Assembly: GCA_902462065.1 (NCBI GenBank)
Contig: CABQAK010000001.1
Span: 1-64,000 of the forward strand
DNA length: 64,000 bases
Source of the DNA: an uncultured Collinsella sp.
Lineage (GTDB): Bacteria; Actinomycetota; Coriobacteriia; Coriobacteriales; Coriobacteriaceae
Reading direction: 5' to 3'
The position numbers were made by a program, and so were the translations under genes. Below are positions 35,982 through 44,392 of this stretch, one piece after another. The notes beneath the pieces were generated by a model. That model was not told the origin of the DNA. It did not search any database and worked only from the letters and a program-made list of their open reading frames with translations. Position 1 is the first letter of the stretch; every line of letters begins with the position of its first letter.

Positions 35982-37169
35982 TTAGGAACGGGTTGCGGCG
36001 AGCACCTGCGCAGCCTTTTCACGCGCCCACGCATCGATGTCGCGAAGCTGCTCAAACGAATCGACCGCCTGCATATCGTGGGCATCCATGCAGGATTCCA
36101 CAATGCGATCGATATCGGTAAAGCTGCAGCTATCGTGCAGGAAGGCATCGACGGCAACCTCGTTGGCGGCATTGAGCACGCACGGCATGGTGCCGCCCGT
36201 CTTGCCGGCACGCTCGGCCAGTGCCAGACAGCGGAAGGTATCCATGTCGGCAGCATCAAACGTGAGCTGCCCCAGCTCGCGAAAATCGATACGAGGCGCC
36301 GGGGTATCCCAACGCTCGGGATACGAGAACGCGAACTGGATGGGAATACGCATGTCGGAAGCACCGAGATGCGCCATCACGGAGCCGTCGGCAAACTCGA
36401 CCATAGAGTGAATCTTGGACTGACGCTGCACGACCACGTTAATGAAATCGAGGTCGCAGTTAAACAGGTGCATGGCCTCGATGCGCTCCAGGCCCTTGTT
36501 CATGAGGGTGGCGGAGTCGATGGTGATCTTGGCACCCATGGCCCACGTGGGATGTGCGAGGGCATCGGCACGCGTCACGCGATTGAGCTCGTCGCGCGTG
36601 CGGCCAAAGAACGGACCGCCCGAGCAGGTGAGCCAAATGCAGTGGGCCTCGCGCGGGTTCTCACCCAGATAGCACTGGTAGATGGCGGAATGCTCAGAGT
36701 CAACTGGAATAAGCTGGCCCGGTTGCGCCAACGGCATAAGCAAGTCGCCACCGACGACGAGGGACTCCTTGTTGGCAAGGGCAAGGCGCTTATTCGAGGT
36801 CAAGGCCGCATGGCTCGCCTCGAGACCGGCGGCGCCCACAATAGCGACAAGCACGCAGTCGACATCGTCGCGACGCGCGAGCTCGCAAACCGCCTGCGCG
36901 CCAACGCCGAGCTTCGTTCCCTCGGGCAACTCCTGCAGCACGGCATCATCGCCATGAGCGACATCGGCCACGGCAACCGCCGAAACCGAGAACTCGCGGG
37001 CAGCGGCAACGAGCTCGAGGGTACTGGAGTTAACGGACAGCGCCGTCACCTGCAGGCAATCGGCATGCTGGCGGCACACATCGAGCGCCTGGGTGCCGAT
37101 AGAGCCCGTACAACCCAGGATGGCAACGCGAAGGCGTCCATCGGGGCCATACGTCGTCTGGAAGGACAT
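35982..37169 (-). CDS. dxr: 1-deoxy-D-xylulose 5-phosphate reductoisomerase
   Basis: 395-residue NADPH enzyme making MEP, the committed step of the MEP pathway. NADPH-binding ILGCTGSIGTQ at the N-terminus, then ANKESLVVGG, metal and substrate site DSEHSAIYQC, and GGPFFGRTRDEL. The start overlaps the cdsA stop by one base (TAATG). Co-transcribed with cdsA, rseP and ispG. Confidence 0.96.
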   Translation of the reverse strand: MSFQTTYGPDGRLRVAILGCTGSIGTQALDVCRQHADCLQVTALSVNSSTLELVAAAREFSVSAVAVADVAHGDDAVLQELPEGTKLGVGAQAVCELARRDDVDCVLVAIVGAAGLEASHAALTSNKRLALANKESLVVGGDLLMPLAQPGQLIPVDSEHSAIYQCYLGENPREAHCIWLTCSGGPFFGRTRDELNRVTRADALAHPTWAMGAKITIDSATLMNKGLERIEAMHLFNCDLDFINVVVQRQSKIHSMVEFADGSVMAHLGASDMRIPIQFAFSYPERWDTPAPRIDFRELGQLTFDAADMDTFRCLALAERAGKTGGTMPCVLNAANEVAVDAFLHDSCSFTDIDRIVESCMDAHDMQAVDSFEQLRDIDAWAREKAAQVLAATRS

Positions 37170-38083
37170 TACAGCACGCCTCCGATCATCAGCAACAGCT
37201 GTGCGGTGATGCAGCCGAAGATAAGCGAATCGCTACGATCGAGCATTCCGCCGTGGCCCGGGATAAGGTTGCCGGAATCCTTGACGCCCACACCGCGCTT
37301 GATGCGCGACTCGATAAGGTCGCCGATAACGCCCAGAATGGACACGACCACGCCGCACAGCAGCGCATAGGGCAGGCTGAGCTTGTAGAAGTGCGTCGCC
37401 CACAGGATGAGCCAAATCAAAACCGAGCCCAGGATGCCGCCAACAAACCCCTCCCAGCTCTTTTTGGGAGAGATCTTGGGAACCATCTTGTGTTTGCCGA
37501 TACGGCTGCCCACGATGTAGGCAAACGAATCGGAGACCCAAAGGGACGCGCAAACGCCCACTGAAAGCAGGGCGCCGGCAAAACCGGGCACGGCATCGCG
37601 CAGCAGCACGATAGCCGACAGCATAAAGCCAGTGTAGATGGGACCCATGAGCGTCACGGCCACATCAGAGATGCGGGTACGCGGCGACCAAACATACCAA
37701 ATGCCCACAGCGAGCATCAGGGCAAAAAGCAGGGCATTCAGCAACATCGAATCGCCCAACGCCGACAGCGGAAAGAGTACGGCGGCAGCGATACCCATGC
37801 GCTCGTTAGCCATCTTGCCATCGAGCCTCGTCATACGGAAAAACTCATAGCAGCACAGACCGCTCATGACAGAAACAAAGATGGCCGTGGGCACGATACC
37901 CAAAACCAGGCACAGGATAAAGACAACGGCGTAGACGATACCGGCGGCGGCACGGGTGATAAAGCCCGCCAGCCACGAACCGGTGCCGCTCTTTGCTGCA
38001 GGTGCTCCCGCAGTGGCAGCCTTGCGCGCAGGCGCCGCGGAAACTGGCGTCTTGGGAGCAGATGCCTTGGGACGATCGGACAC
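37169..38083 (-). CDS. cdsA: Phosphatidate cytidylyltransferase
   Basis: 304-residue integral membrane enzyme making CDP-diacylglycerol from phosphatidate and CTP. A disordered Ala/Pro/Lys-rich N-terminus (about 35 residues) is followed by about eight hydrophobic segments. The family signature SRIGKHKMVPKISPKKSWEGFVGG and a C-terminal LIESRIKRGVGVKDSGNLIPGHGGMLDR are clear. Start is GTG at 38081-38083 with GAGGAGG upstream. Confidence 0.95.
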   Translation of the reverse strand: MSDRPKASAPKTPVSAAPARKAATAGAPAAKSGTGSWLAGFITRAAAGIVYAVVFILCLVLGIVPTAIFVSVMSGLCCYEFFRMTRLDGKMANERMGIAAAVLFPLSALGDSMLLNALLFALMLAVGIWYVWSPRTRISDVAVTLMGPIYTGFMLSAIVLLRDAVPGFAGALLSVGVCASLWVSDSFAYIVGSRIGKHKMVPKISPKKSWEGFVGGILGSVLIWLILWATHFYKLSLPYALLCGVVVSILGVIGDLIESRIKRGVGVKDSGNLIPGHGGMLDRSDSLIFGCITAQLLLMIGGVL

Positions 38084-38085
38084 GA

Positions 38086-38880
38086 TTAAGCCTCCTCGGT
38101 CTTGCTCAGTCCACCAAACCTACGGTCACGGCCCTGATAGGCCAAAATGGCGTCGACAAGGCCCCAACGATCAAAGTCGGGCCAATAGGTATCGGTGACG
38201 TAGAATTCGGAATAAGCCACCTGCCACAGCAGATAGTTCGAAAGGCGCAGCTCACCAGAGGTGCGAATCACAAGTTCGGGATCGGGAAGACCGGCGGTAT
38301 AGAGGCGGGAAGCCACCATGTCGTCATCAATTGCGGCAGGATCGATCTTACCGGCGGCAGCGTCGGATGCGATCTGACGGACAGCGCGGGTAATCTCGGC
38401 ACGCGCGCCGTAGTTGACGGCAAGCGCCAGCGTCATACCGGTGTGATCGGCGCACTCGGCAAGACCGCGCTCAAAAACGTCGCGAGTCTTCTTGGGCAGC
38501 GCGGAAATGTCACCCAAAAAGACTACGCGCACATTTTCGCGCTTCAGAAGCGGCAGCTCGTCGATAAACGTCTTGGCAAACAGGTGCATCAGAACGTTGA
38601 CTTCGTGCTGCGGTCGATTCCAGTTTTCGGTCGAAAATGCATAGGCCGAAAGCACGTCGACGCCCAGGCGCACGCAGGCGGTAATGATCTCGCGCAGCGA
38701 GACGATACCCGCCTTGTGGCCCTCAGTGCGTGCAAGACCGCGCGACGTGGCCCAACGACCGTTGCCGTCCATGATGCACGAGATATGGTGCGGAATGTTA
38801 TTGAGGTCAAGGTCGGAAAAACCGACGCCCGCAGGGGCGTCGGCAAAGTACTCGACCAGTTTATGCTCGTCGTATTGCAC
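38086..38880 (-). CDS. uppS: Undecaprenyl diphosphate synthase family isoprenyl transferase
   Basis: 264-residue cis-prenyltransferase making the C55 lipid carrier. Signature ISCIMDGNGRWATSRGL with the catalytic Asp, AYAFSTENWNRP, and DPELVIRTSGELRLSNYLLWQ near the C-terminus. Start is GTG at 38878-38880 with GGAG seven bases before it, formed at the frr stop. It feeds the same carrier pool as the DgkA-family kinase. Confidence 0.95.
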   Translation of the reverse strand: MQYDEHKLVEYFADAPAGVGFSDLDLNNIPHHISCIMDGNGRWATSRGLARTEGHKAGIVSLREIITACVRLGVDVLSAYAFSTENWNRPQHEVNVLMHLFAKTFIDELPLLKRENVRVVFLGDISALPKKTRDVFERGLAECADHTGMTLALAVNYGARAEITRAVRQIASDAAAGKIDPAAIDDDMVASRLYTAGLPDPELVIRTSGELRLSNYLLWQVAYSEFYVTDTYWPDFDRWGLVDAILAYQGRDRRFGGLSKTEEA

Positions 38881-38881
38881 C

Positions 38882-39418
38882 TTAGATCTCCATGACCTCG
38901 GCTTCTTTTTCCTTCAGAAGCTCCTCGACCTTGGCGACATACTCATCGGTGTGCTTCTGGACCTTGGCCTGCTCGCGACGGACATCGTCCTCGGTGAGCT
39001 CCTCATCGCGCTCGAGCTTGTTGTTGAAGTCGCGACGGATGTTACGGATAGACACCTTGGCCTGCTCGGCGTACTCGCGGCACTCCTTGACGAGTTCGCG
39101 ACGGCGCTCCTCAGTGGGGGCCGGGAACGGCAGACGAACGACGGTGCCATCGGAGTTGGGGGTAATGCCCAGATCGGAAGCGCCGATGGCCTTGACGATA
39201 GCGTTGATGAGCGCCTTGTCCCACGGCTCGATGAGCAGCATGTGAGCCTCGGGGGTCTTGACGGCGGCAACCTGCGTGACCGGCGTGGGAACACCGTAAT
39301 AATCAACGGTGATGTCGGACAGAATGTTGGCGTTGGCGCGACCGGTACGGACCTTGGAGAAGTTATGCTTGAGGGACTCGAGCGACTTGTCCATATGGGC
39401 GGTGATGTTCTCTGCCAT
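38882..39418 (-). CDS. frr: Ribosome recycling factor
   Basis: 178-residue RRF, which splits post-termination ribosomes with EF-G. It begins ENITAHMDKSLESLKHNFSKVRTGRANANIL, followed by the bent two-domain family pattern (YYGVPTPVTQVAAVKTPEAHMLLIEPWD, then RRELVKECREYAEQAKVSIRNIRRD). Slightly short of the usual 185. Preceded by AGGAGG; directly downstream of pyrH. Confidence 0.96.
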   Translation of the reverse strand: MAENITAHMDKSLESLKHNFSKVRTGRANANILSDITVDYYGVPTPVTQVAAVKTPEAHMLLIEPWDKALINAIVKAIGASDLGITPNSDGTVVRLPFPAPTEERRRELVKECREYAEQAKVSIRNIRRDFNNKLERDEELTEDDVRREQAKVQKHTDEYVAKVEELLKEKEAEVMEI

Positions 39419-39420
39419 GC

Positions 39421-40143
39421 TTAATCCTCCTGATAGACGAGCGTGCCGACGGGCTCACCCGCGAGCGCGCGCTTGACGGTGTCCTCGCCATCGATGTTGA
39501 GGACCAAAATCGGCATACGGTTATCCTGGCACAGTGCCGTAGCCGTGGAATCCATAACCTGCAGACCACGGACGAGAACCTCGTGATAGGTAATCTTGTC
39601 AAAACGGACGGCATCGGCGCACTTGACGGGATCCTTGTCGTAGATGCCGTCAACCTTGGTGGCTTTAATCAGAATCTCGGCGCCGATCTCGCACGCACGA
39701 AGAGCCGCGGCGGTGTCGGTCGTAAAGTACGGATTGCCCGAACCGGCGGCAAAAATAACGACGTTGCCCTTGGAAAGGTGGTTGATGGCGCGACGGCGAA
39801 TATAGGGCTCGCAGATCTCGTTCATCTGGATAGCGCTCATCACACGGCAGGGAACGTCGTTATGCTCGAAAGCATCCTGCAGGGCGAGCGCGTTCATAAC
39901 GGTCGCGAGCATGCCCATGTAGTCGGCCTGAGCACGCTCCATGCCACCGGCAGCGCCTGCCATGCCGCGGAAAATATTACCGCCGCCGACAACGACGCCG
40001 ACCTCATGGCCAACGGCGAGCAGCTCCTTGACCTGCTTGGCAAGATGATCGGTAACCTTGGGGTCGATGCCATATTGGCCGTCGCCCATCAGCGCTTCGC
40101 CGGAAAGCTTAAGAAGCACTCGTTTATATCGGATGTCGGACAA
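39421..40143 (-). CDS. pyrH: Uridylate kinase
   Basis: 240-residue bacterial UMP kinase, amino acid kinase fold. KRVLLKLSGEALMG at the N-terminus, VVGGGNIFRG, and FAAGSGNPYFTTDTAAALRA near residue 140 mark the UMP and ATP sites. Start is TTG at 40141-40143, supported by AGGAGG six bases upstream. It is first in the pyrH-frr-uppS-cdsA-dxr-rseP-ispG-proS series. Confidence 0.95.
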   Translation of the reverse strand: MSDIRYKRVLLKLSGEALMGDGQYGIDPKVTDHLAKQVKELLAVGHEVGVVVGGGNIFRGMAGAAGGMERAQADYMGMLATVMNALALQDAFEHNDVPCRVMSAIQMNEICEPYIRRRAINHLSKGNVVIFAAGSGNPYFTTDTAAALRACEIGAEILIKATKVDGIYDKDPVKCADAVRFDKITYHEVLVRGLQVMDSTATALCQDNRMPILVLNIDGEDTVKRALAGEPVGTLVYQED

Positions 40144-40202
40144 AGCGATCCTCCTTTAATTAGACTCTCAATATGATATCAAAGGCTCTGATAAGAGCCA
40201 TG

Positions 40203-40237
40203 AAAAAGCAGGCTGTGAGTAAAACCCACAGCCTGCT
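40203..40237 (-). terminator. Intrinsic terminator after tsf
   Basis: An 11-bp stem (40207-40217 with 40227-40237, AGCAGGCTGTG type) with a 9-base loop is followed on the minus strand by TTTTT. It separates rpsB-tsf from pyrH. Confidence 0.88.
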
Positions 40238-40260
40238 CATTACCAGCTACAAGAGCTTAT

Positions 40261-41130
40261 TTACTCGCCACGGACCAGACGGTCAAAGGCAACGACGGTA
40301 ATGGTGTCGCCGAGCTCCTTGGAGACCTGCTCAGCGTACTTCTTGATGGTGAGGGAGCTGTCCTTGATGAACTCCTGCTCGGTGAGCACGGACTGCTTGT
40401 AGAACTTCTCCAGACGGCCAACAGCCATCTTCTCCTGGATAGCCTCGGGCTTGCCGGACTCGGCAGCCTGGGCCATGTAGATCTGCTTCTCGTGCTCGAC
40501 GGTCTCGGCCGGAACCTGATCGCGGGTAGCGCAGATCGGGGCGACGGCGGCAACCTGAAGGGCAACGTCGTGAGAGAAGGTCTTGAAGGACTCAGCCTGA
40601 GCGGTCTCGGCCTTCTCGAAGGCGAACTCGACGAGGACGCCGATCTTACCACCCATGTGGATGTAAGAAGCGAGCGCGCCGTTCTCGGCCTTGCGGGCAG
40701 CGAAGCGGGAGATCTTCATGTTCTCGCCCATGATGTGAATCATCTCGGTGAGCTCGGAGGAAACGGTCTCCTCGCCCATCGGCTTCTCGAGCAGAGCGTC
40801 GACGTCAGCAGGCTCGGTGGTAGCGACAACCTCAGCGACCTTAGAAGCAAAGCCGGTGAACTTGGCGTTGGAGCCAACGAAGTCGGTCTCGCAGGAGAGC
40901 TCGAGCAGAGCACCGGTCTTGCCATCCTCGGAGACGAACGCGGCGACAGCGCCCTCGTTGGTCTCACGGCCAGCCTTCTTGGCAGCCTTGGCAAGGCCGT
41001 TCTTACGCAGAACGTCGACAGCGGCGTCCATGTCGCCGTCAGCCTCGACGAGAGCCTTCTTGCACTCCATCATCGGGGAGTCGGTCATCTCGCGGAGCTG
41101 CTTGACCATAGCGGCGGTAATCTGGGCCAT
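40261..41130 (-). CDS. tsf: Elongation factor Ts
   Basis: 289-residue nucleotide exchange factor for EF-Tu. N-terminal UBA-like domain MAQITAAMVKQLREMTDSPMMECKKAL, then GRETNEGAVAAF and LSCETDFVGSNAKF, the EF-Tu contact region with the TDFV motif. Start ATG at 41128-41130 has GAAAGGA upstream. Second gene of rpsB-tsf. Confidence 0.97.
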   Translation of the reverse strand: MAQITAAMVKQLREMTDSPMMECKKALVEADGDMDAAVDVLRKNGLAKAAKKAGRETNEGAVAAFVSEDGKTGALLELSCETDFVGSNAKFTGFASKVAEVVATTEPADVDALLEKPMGEETVSSELTEMIHIMGENMKISRFAARKAENGALASYIHMGGKIGVLVEFAFEKAETAQAESFKTFSHDVALQVAAVAPICATRDQVPAETVEHEKQIYMAQAAESGKPEAIQEKMAVGRLEKFYKQSVLTEQEFIKDSSLTIKKYAEQVSKELGDTITVVAFDRLVRGE

Positions 41131-41175
41131 TGTGGTTCCTTTCAAAGAGATGAAAAAGAATTAACTAAGACTGAT

Positions 41176-41904
41176 CTACTCGGCCTTGGGCTCAGCGGCC
41201 ATCTCGGCCTCGGAGACCTGCTCCTTGCCGGAGCCAGCGAGGCAGGCGTCAGCCATGAGCTCGCACATAAGGGTGACAGCGGAGATAGCGTCATCGTTGC
41301 AGGGGATGCCGTACTCGACCTCGTCGGGATCGGAGTTGGTGTCGATCAGAGCGACGACGGGGATGTTCAGGCGCTGAGCCTCCTTGATGGCGTTCTCCTC
41401 GCGCTTGGTGTCGATGACGAAGAGAGCCTGGGGCAGACCCTTCATGTCGCGGGCACCACCGAGGTTGGTCTGGAGCTTGGTGAGCTCCTTGCCGAGAACA
41501 GCCTGCTCCTTCTTGGGGAGCACTGCCATGCGGCCGTCCTCGACCATGGCCTCGAGCTCCTCCATGCGGTTGATGCGGGAGCGGATGGTGACGAAGTTGG
41601 TCAGCATACCGCCGAGCCAACGCTGGTTGATGTAAGGCATGTTGGCGCGCTCAGCAGCGTTCTTGACGGCCTCCTGAGCCTGCTTCTTGGTGCCGACGAA
41701 CAGCACATTGCCGCCCTTGGCGACGTTCTTGACGAAGGTGTAGGCCTGATCGGCGTCGAGGATGGTCTGCTTGAGGTCGAGGATGTAGATGCCGTTGCGC
41801 TCACCGAAGATGAACGGCTTCATCTTGGGGTTCCAGCGACGGGTCTGGTGACCGAAGTGGCAGCCGGCCTCGAGCAGGGTGCGGATATTAATCTTGGTAG
41901 CCAT
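41176..41904 (-). CDS. rpsB: 30S ribosomal protein S2
   Basis: 242-residue S2. It begins INIRTLLEAGCHFGHQTRRWNPKM and contains FVGTKKQAQEAVKNAAERANMPYINQRWLGGMLTNF, both diagnostic, and DTNSDPDEVEYGIPCNDDA near the C-terminus. AGGAGG precedes the ATG. Strong promoter and a structured leader of about 135 bases lie upstream. Confidence 0.97.
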   Translation of the reverse strand: MATKINIRTLLEAGCHFGHQTRRWNPKMKPFIFGERNGIYILDLKQTILDADQAYTFVKNVAKGGNVLFVGTKKQAQEAVKNAAERANMPYINQRWLGGMLTNFVTIRSRINRMEELEAMVEDGRMAVLPKKEQAVLGKELTKLQTNLGGARDMKGLPQALFVIDTKREENAIKEAQRLNIPVVALIDTNSDPDEVEYGIPCNDDAISAVTLMCELMADACLAGSGKEQVSEAEMAAEPKAE

Positions 41905-42039
41905 GTTAAACCTCCTGTGGTTTGCCTCCGCGCGGGGTCATCCTCCAAAACCAACCCGGACATGTGCTACCAAAGCCCGGGCACCACGGTATGAAGTAGC
42001 CGCGCGTGCGTGATAAAAACATGTTGCCGTGAAGCAACC
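41905..42039 (-). promoter_or_regulatory. Structured 5' leader of rpsB
   Basis: About 135 bases lie between the predicted start of transcription and the rpsB ATG. They can form a hairpin GTTGC/GCAAC near the 5' end, a CCCGG/CCGGG stem in the middle and a GGTTT/AAACC closing stem just before the Shine-Dalgarno sequence. S2 autoregulates its own mRNA in some bacteria; no named leader family is recognised here. Confidence 0.4.
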
Positions 42040-42045
42040 CGATGA

Positions 42046-42074
42046 ATGATAGCAGGAATGCTTCTTCCTGCCAA
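42046..42074 (-). promoter_or_regulatory. Sigma70-type promoter of rpsB-tsf
   Basis: TTGGCA (42069-42074) and TATCAT (42046-42051) are separated by exactly 17 bases, and TGC precedes the -10. This is the best promoter match in the window. Confidence 0.78.
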
Positions 42075-42123
42075 CCCGCAATCAAAACCACACACCTGAG
42101 TGCGGCGCGGGACGTCCCAGCCA

Positions 42124-43044
42124 CTATTCGCCTCGGGGATGGGCTTGAGCCACGGCACGTTTGAGCCGATCGGGCGTGAGATGCGTGTAGATCTGCGTCG
42201 TGGACAGGCTCGCATGACCCAGCAGCTCTTGAACCGAGCGCAGGTCCGCGCCGCCCTCGAGCAAGTCGGTCGCAAAGGTATGGCGCATCGCATGCGGGGC
42301 GATGTCGGCCGGAATGCCGGCGAGCGTCGCCAGCATATGAAACCGCCGCCTGAGCATGGCGGCACTCATGCGATTACCGCGCGCCGATATAAGCAGCGGA
42401 TGCGGCCCGGTAGCGGGGTCACGACGCTTTGCCTGAGCGAGCAACTCCGGCCTCCCCTCCTCAATATAGAGACGCGTCGCCTCGAGCGCACGACGATACA
42501 GAGGGACGATACGTTCTTTGCTCCCCTTGCCCCACAGGCGCAGCGTGCGTTCGGACCACGCAATGGACTCCACATTGAGTGCTGCGAGCTCAGAGATACG
42601 GGCGCCCGAGGCATAGAGCAGCTCGAGCATCGCCGCATCGCGCAGTCCCGCGGGTGTTGAGGTATCAGGCGTCTTGAGCAGCGCCTCCACCTGATGGGTC
42701 GTAAGGACGCCCGGCAGGTCACGCGGCAGCTTGGGCGATGCGATCGCCGAGACTGCATCGCCCTCCACGACCCCCTCGGCAGCCATCCATCGATAGAGCG
42801 ATCGGATAGCCGACAGATGCGCCGCAAGCGTTCGGGGAGCCACCTGCTCACGCGAAAGCTCGGCAAGATAGCGACGAATGGTGCGCACGTCGGCAGCGAA
42901 AGCATCGATATCCTCGCGCTCGCACCAGGCAGCAAAGCGCTCCAGCCTCGAGCCATAGGCCGTCACCGTATTGGGAGAAAGCCCCTCGACACGTGCGATA
43001 TAGGCGATAAACGAGTCGACGGTGTCGTACAGGTCAAAGGCTAT
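42124..43044 (-). CDS. xerC: Tyrosine recombinase XerC, apparent ATA start
   Basis: Site-specific recombinase resolving chromosome dimers at dif, acting with XerD. Catalytic residues are seen in ASGARISELAAL (Arg), HAMRHTFATDLL (His-x-x-Arg) and LGHASLSTTQIYTHL (His and Tyr). The N-terminal core-binding domain (DTVDSFIAYIARVEGLSPNTVTAYGSRLERF) is in frame upstream of the first canonical start, a GTG at 42966. Between an in-frame stop and that GTG there is no ATG, GTG or TTG. ATA at 43042-43044 overlaps the trmFO stop (ATAG) and has GGAGG nine bases upstream, giving 306 residues, the normal XerC length. Start from GTG would give 280 residues without the first helix. Confidence 0.85.
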   Translation of the reverse strand: MAFDLYDTVDSFIAYIARVEGLSPNTVTAYGSRLERFAAWCEREDIDAFAADVRTIRRYLAELSREQVAPRTLAAHLSAIRSLYRWMAAEGVVEGDAVSAIASPKLPRDLPGVLTTHQVEALLKTPDTSTPAGLRDAAMLELLYASGARISELAALNVESIAWSERTLRLWGKGSKERIVPLYRRALEATRLYIEEGRPELLAQAKRRDPATGPHPLLISARGNRMSAAMLRRRFHMLATLAGIPADIAPHAMRHTFATDLLEGGADLRSVQELLGHASLSTTQIYTHLTPDRLKRAVAQAHPRGE

Positions 43045-44378
43045 GACCGGTCGCCTCCAAACAGATCGGGGCGAGTGGCCAGATAGGCATCAAGGGCCTC
43101 GAGCGCACGGTCCGCATAGGCCTGGTAGCGGTCGCGCTTGCTGCGGCGCTTACCATCCTCGAGTGGCGGCACCAGGCCAAAGTTGACATGCATGGGCTGG
43201 TAGCCCACGGTGGCAGGATCGGTCGCATAGCCCACGAGCGCGCCCAGGGCGCCCACGCGGGGCAACTCGACGCCCGCGGCGCCGATAGCCTCGGCATAGG
43301 TGTTGAGCGCCGCGAGCAGACCGGTCGCCACGGCTTCCATGTACCCCTCGGTGCCGGTGATCTGACCGGCCAGGCGCACGCCGGTACCAGGCACGGCAAA
43401 AGTGCCATCGAGCACGTGCGGGGCGTCGACAAAGGTATTGCGGTGCATGACACCGTAGCGGAAGAACTCAGCGTTCTCCAGGCCCGGCACCATATGGAAG
43501 ACGCGCTTCTGCTCGCCAAAGGTCAGGTTGGTCTGGAAGCCCACCAGGTTATAGGCGGTCTTCTCCTTGTTCTCGGCACGCAGCTGAATCGCCGCCCAAG
43601 GGCGACGTCCGGTACGCGGGTCGGTGAGGCCGACGGGCTTCATGGCGCCAAAGCGAATGGCGTCCTTGCCGGTGCGCGCAACTTCCTCGGCAGGTTGGCA
43701 GGCCTGAAACAGATCGCCGCCCTCAAAGTCTTTGAGCACCACGCGGTCGGCCGTGGTAAGTGCCTCGATAAAGGCCTCGTACTCCTCCTTGTTGAGCGGA
43801 GCGTTGAGATAGTCGCCGCTCCCCTGCTCCTCGTAGCGCGACTGCGAAAACAGCACGTCCATATCGAGCGTGGAGGCATCGACGATCGGCGCCGCGGCAT
43901 CGAAGAACGCAAGGGCGTCGCCACCGACGAGCTTCATGACCTCTTCGCTCAGCGCCGGTGAACACAGCGGGCCCGCGGCAATGACCACGTGGCCCTCGGG
44001 AATCTGCGTGACCTCGCCGTGCACGACCTCGATATTGGGACGGGCGGCAACCTCGGCCTCGACAAGCTCGGAAAACTTGACGCGGTCGACCGCCAAGGCG
44101 CCACCGGCGGGAACAGCCGCGCGATGGGCGCAATCGAGCAGGACTGAACCCATGCGCTCAAGCTCGGCCTTTAACAAGCCCGCCGCAGAGTCCGGACGGG
44201 TCGATTTAAACGAATTGGAACAGACGAGCTCTGCCAGGTGATCGGTATGGTGGGCCGGGGAGCTCACCTGGGGGCGCATCTCGCGCAGCTTTACGGCAAA
44301 CCCGCGGTCTGCCAGCTGAATCGCGCACTCCGAACCCGCCAGACCGCCACCGATAACCGTCACCTGATCGAACTGCAT
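43041..44378 (-). CDS. trmFO: Methylenetetrahydrofolate-tRNA uridine-54 C5-methyltransferase
   Basis: 445-residue FAD/folate enzyme making m5U54 in tRNA. FAD motif VTVIGGGLAGSECA at the N-terminus, then LREMRPQVSSPAHHTDHLAELVCSNSFKS, the TrmFO hallmark, and YMEAVATGLLAALN near residue 335. ATG at 44376-44378 is preferred over a TTG two codons upstream because AAAGGTG lies seven bases before it. Its last codons carry the SD of xerC. Confidence 0.96.
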   Translation of the reverse strand: MQFDQVTVIGGGLAGSECAIQLADRGFAVKLREMRPQVSSPAHHTDHLAELVCSNSFKSTRPDSAAGLLKAELERMGSVLLDCAHRAAVPAGGALAVDRVKFSELVEAEVAARPNIEVVHGEVTQIPEGHVVIAAGPLCSPALSEEVMKLVGGDALAFFDAAAPIVDASTLDMDVLFSQSRYEEQGSGDYLNAPLNKEEYEAFIEALTTADRVVLKDFEGGDLFQACQPAEEVARTGKDAIRFGAMKPVGLTDPRTGRRPWAAIQLRAENKEKTAYNLVGFQTNLTFGEQKRVFHMVPGLENAEFFRYGVMHRNTFVDAPHVLDGTFAVPGTGVRLAGQITGTEGYMEAVATGLLAALNTYAEAIGAAGVELPRVGALGALVGYATDPATVGYQPMHVNFGLVPPLEDGKRRSKRDRYQAYADRALEALDAYLATRPDLFGGDRS

Positions 44379-44392
44379 CTGCAAACACCTTT

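Noticed and set aside
40184..40199. Small GGCTCT/AGAGCC hairpin upstream of pyrH
   Set aside because: Six pairs with a GATA loop directly beside the clear tsf terminator; position and T content do not support a second terminator or a regulatory element.
41906..42124. 72-codon frame upstream of rpsB ending just before its start codon
   Set aside because: It crosses the rpsB promoter, has no Shine-Dalgarno, and its composition (Trp, Cys, Pro clusters) is unlike a real leader peptide; the structured leader explains the region better.
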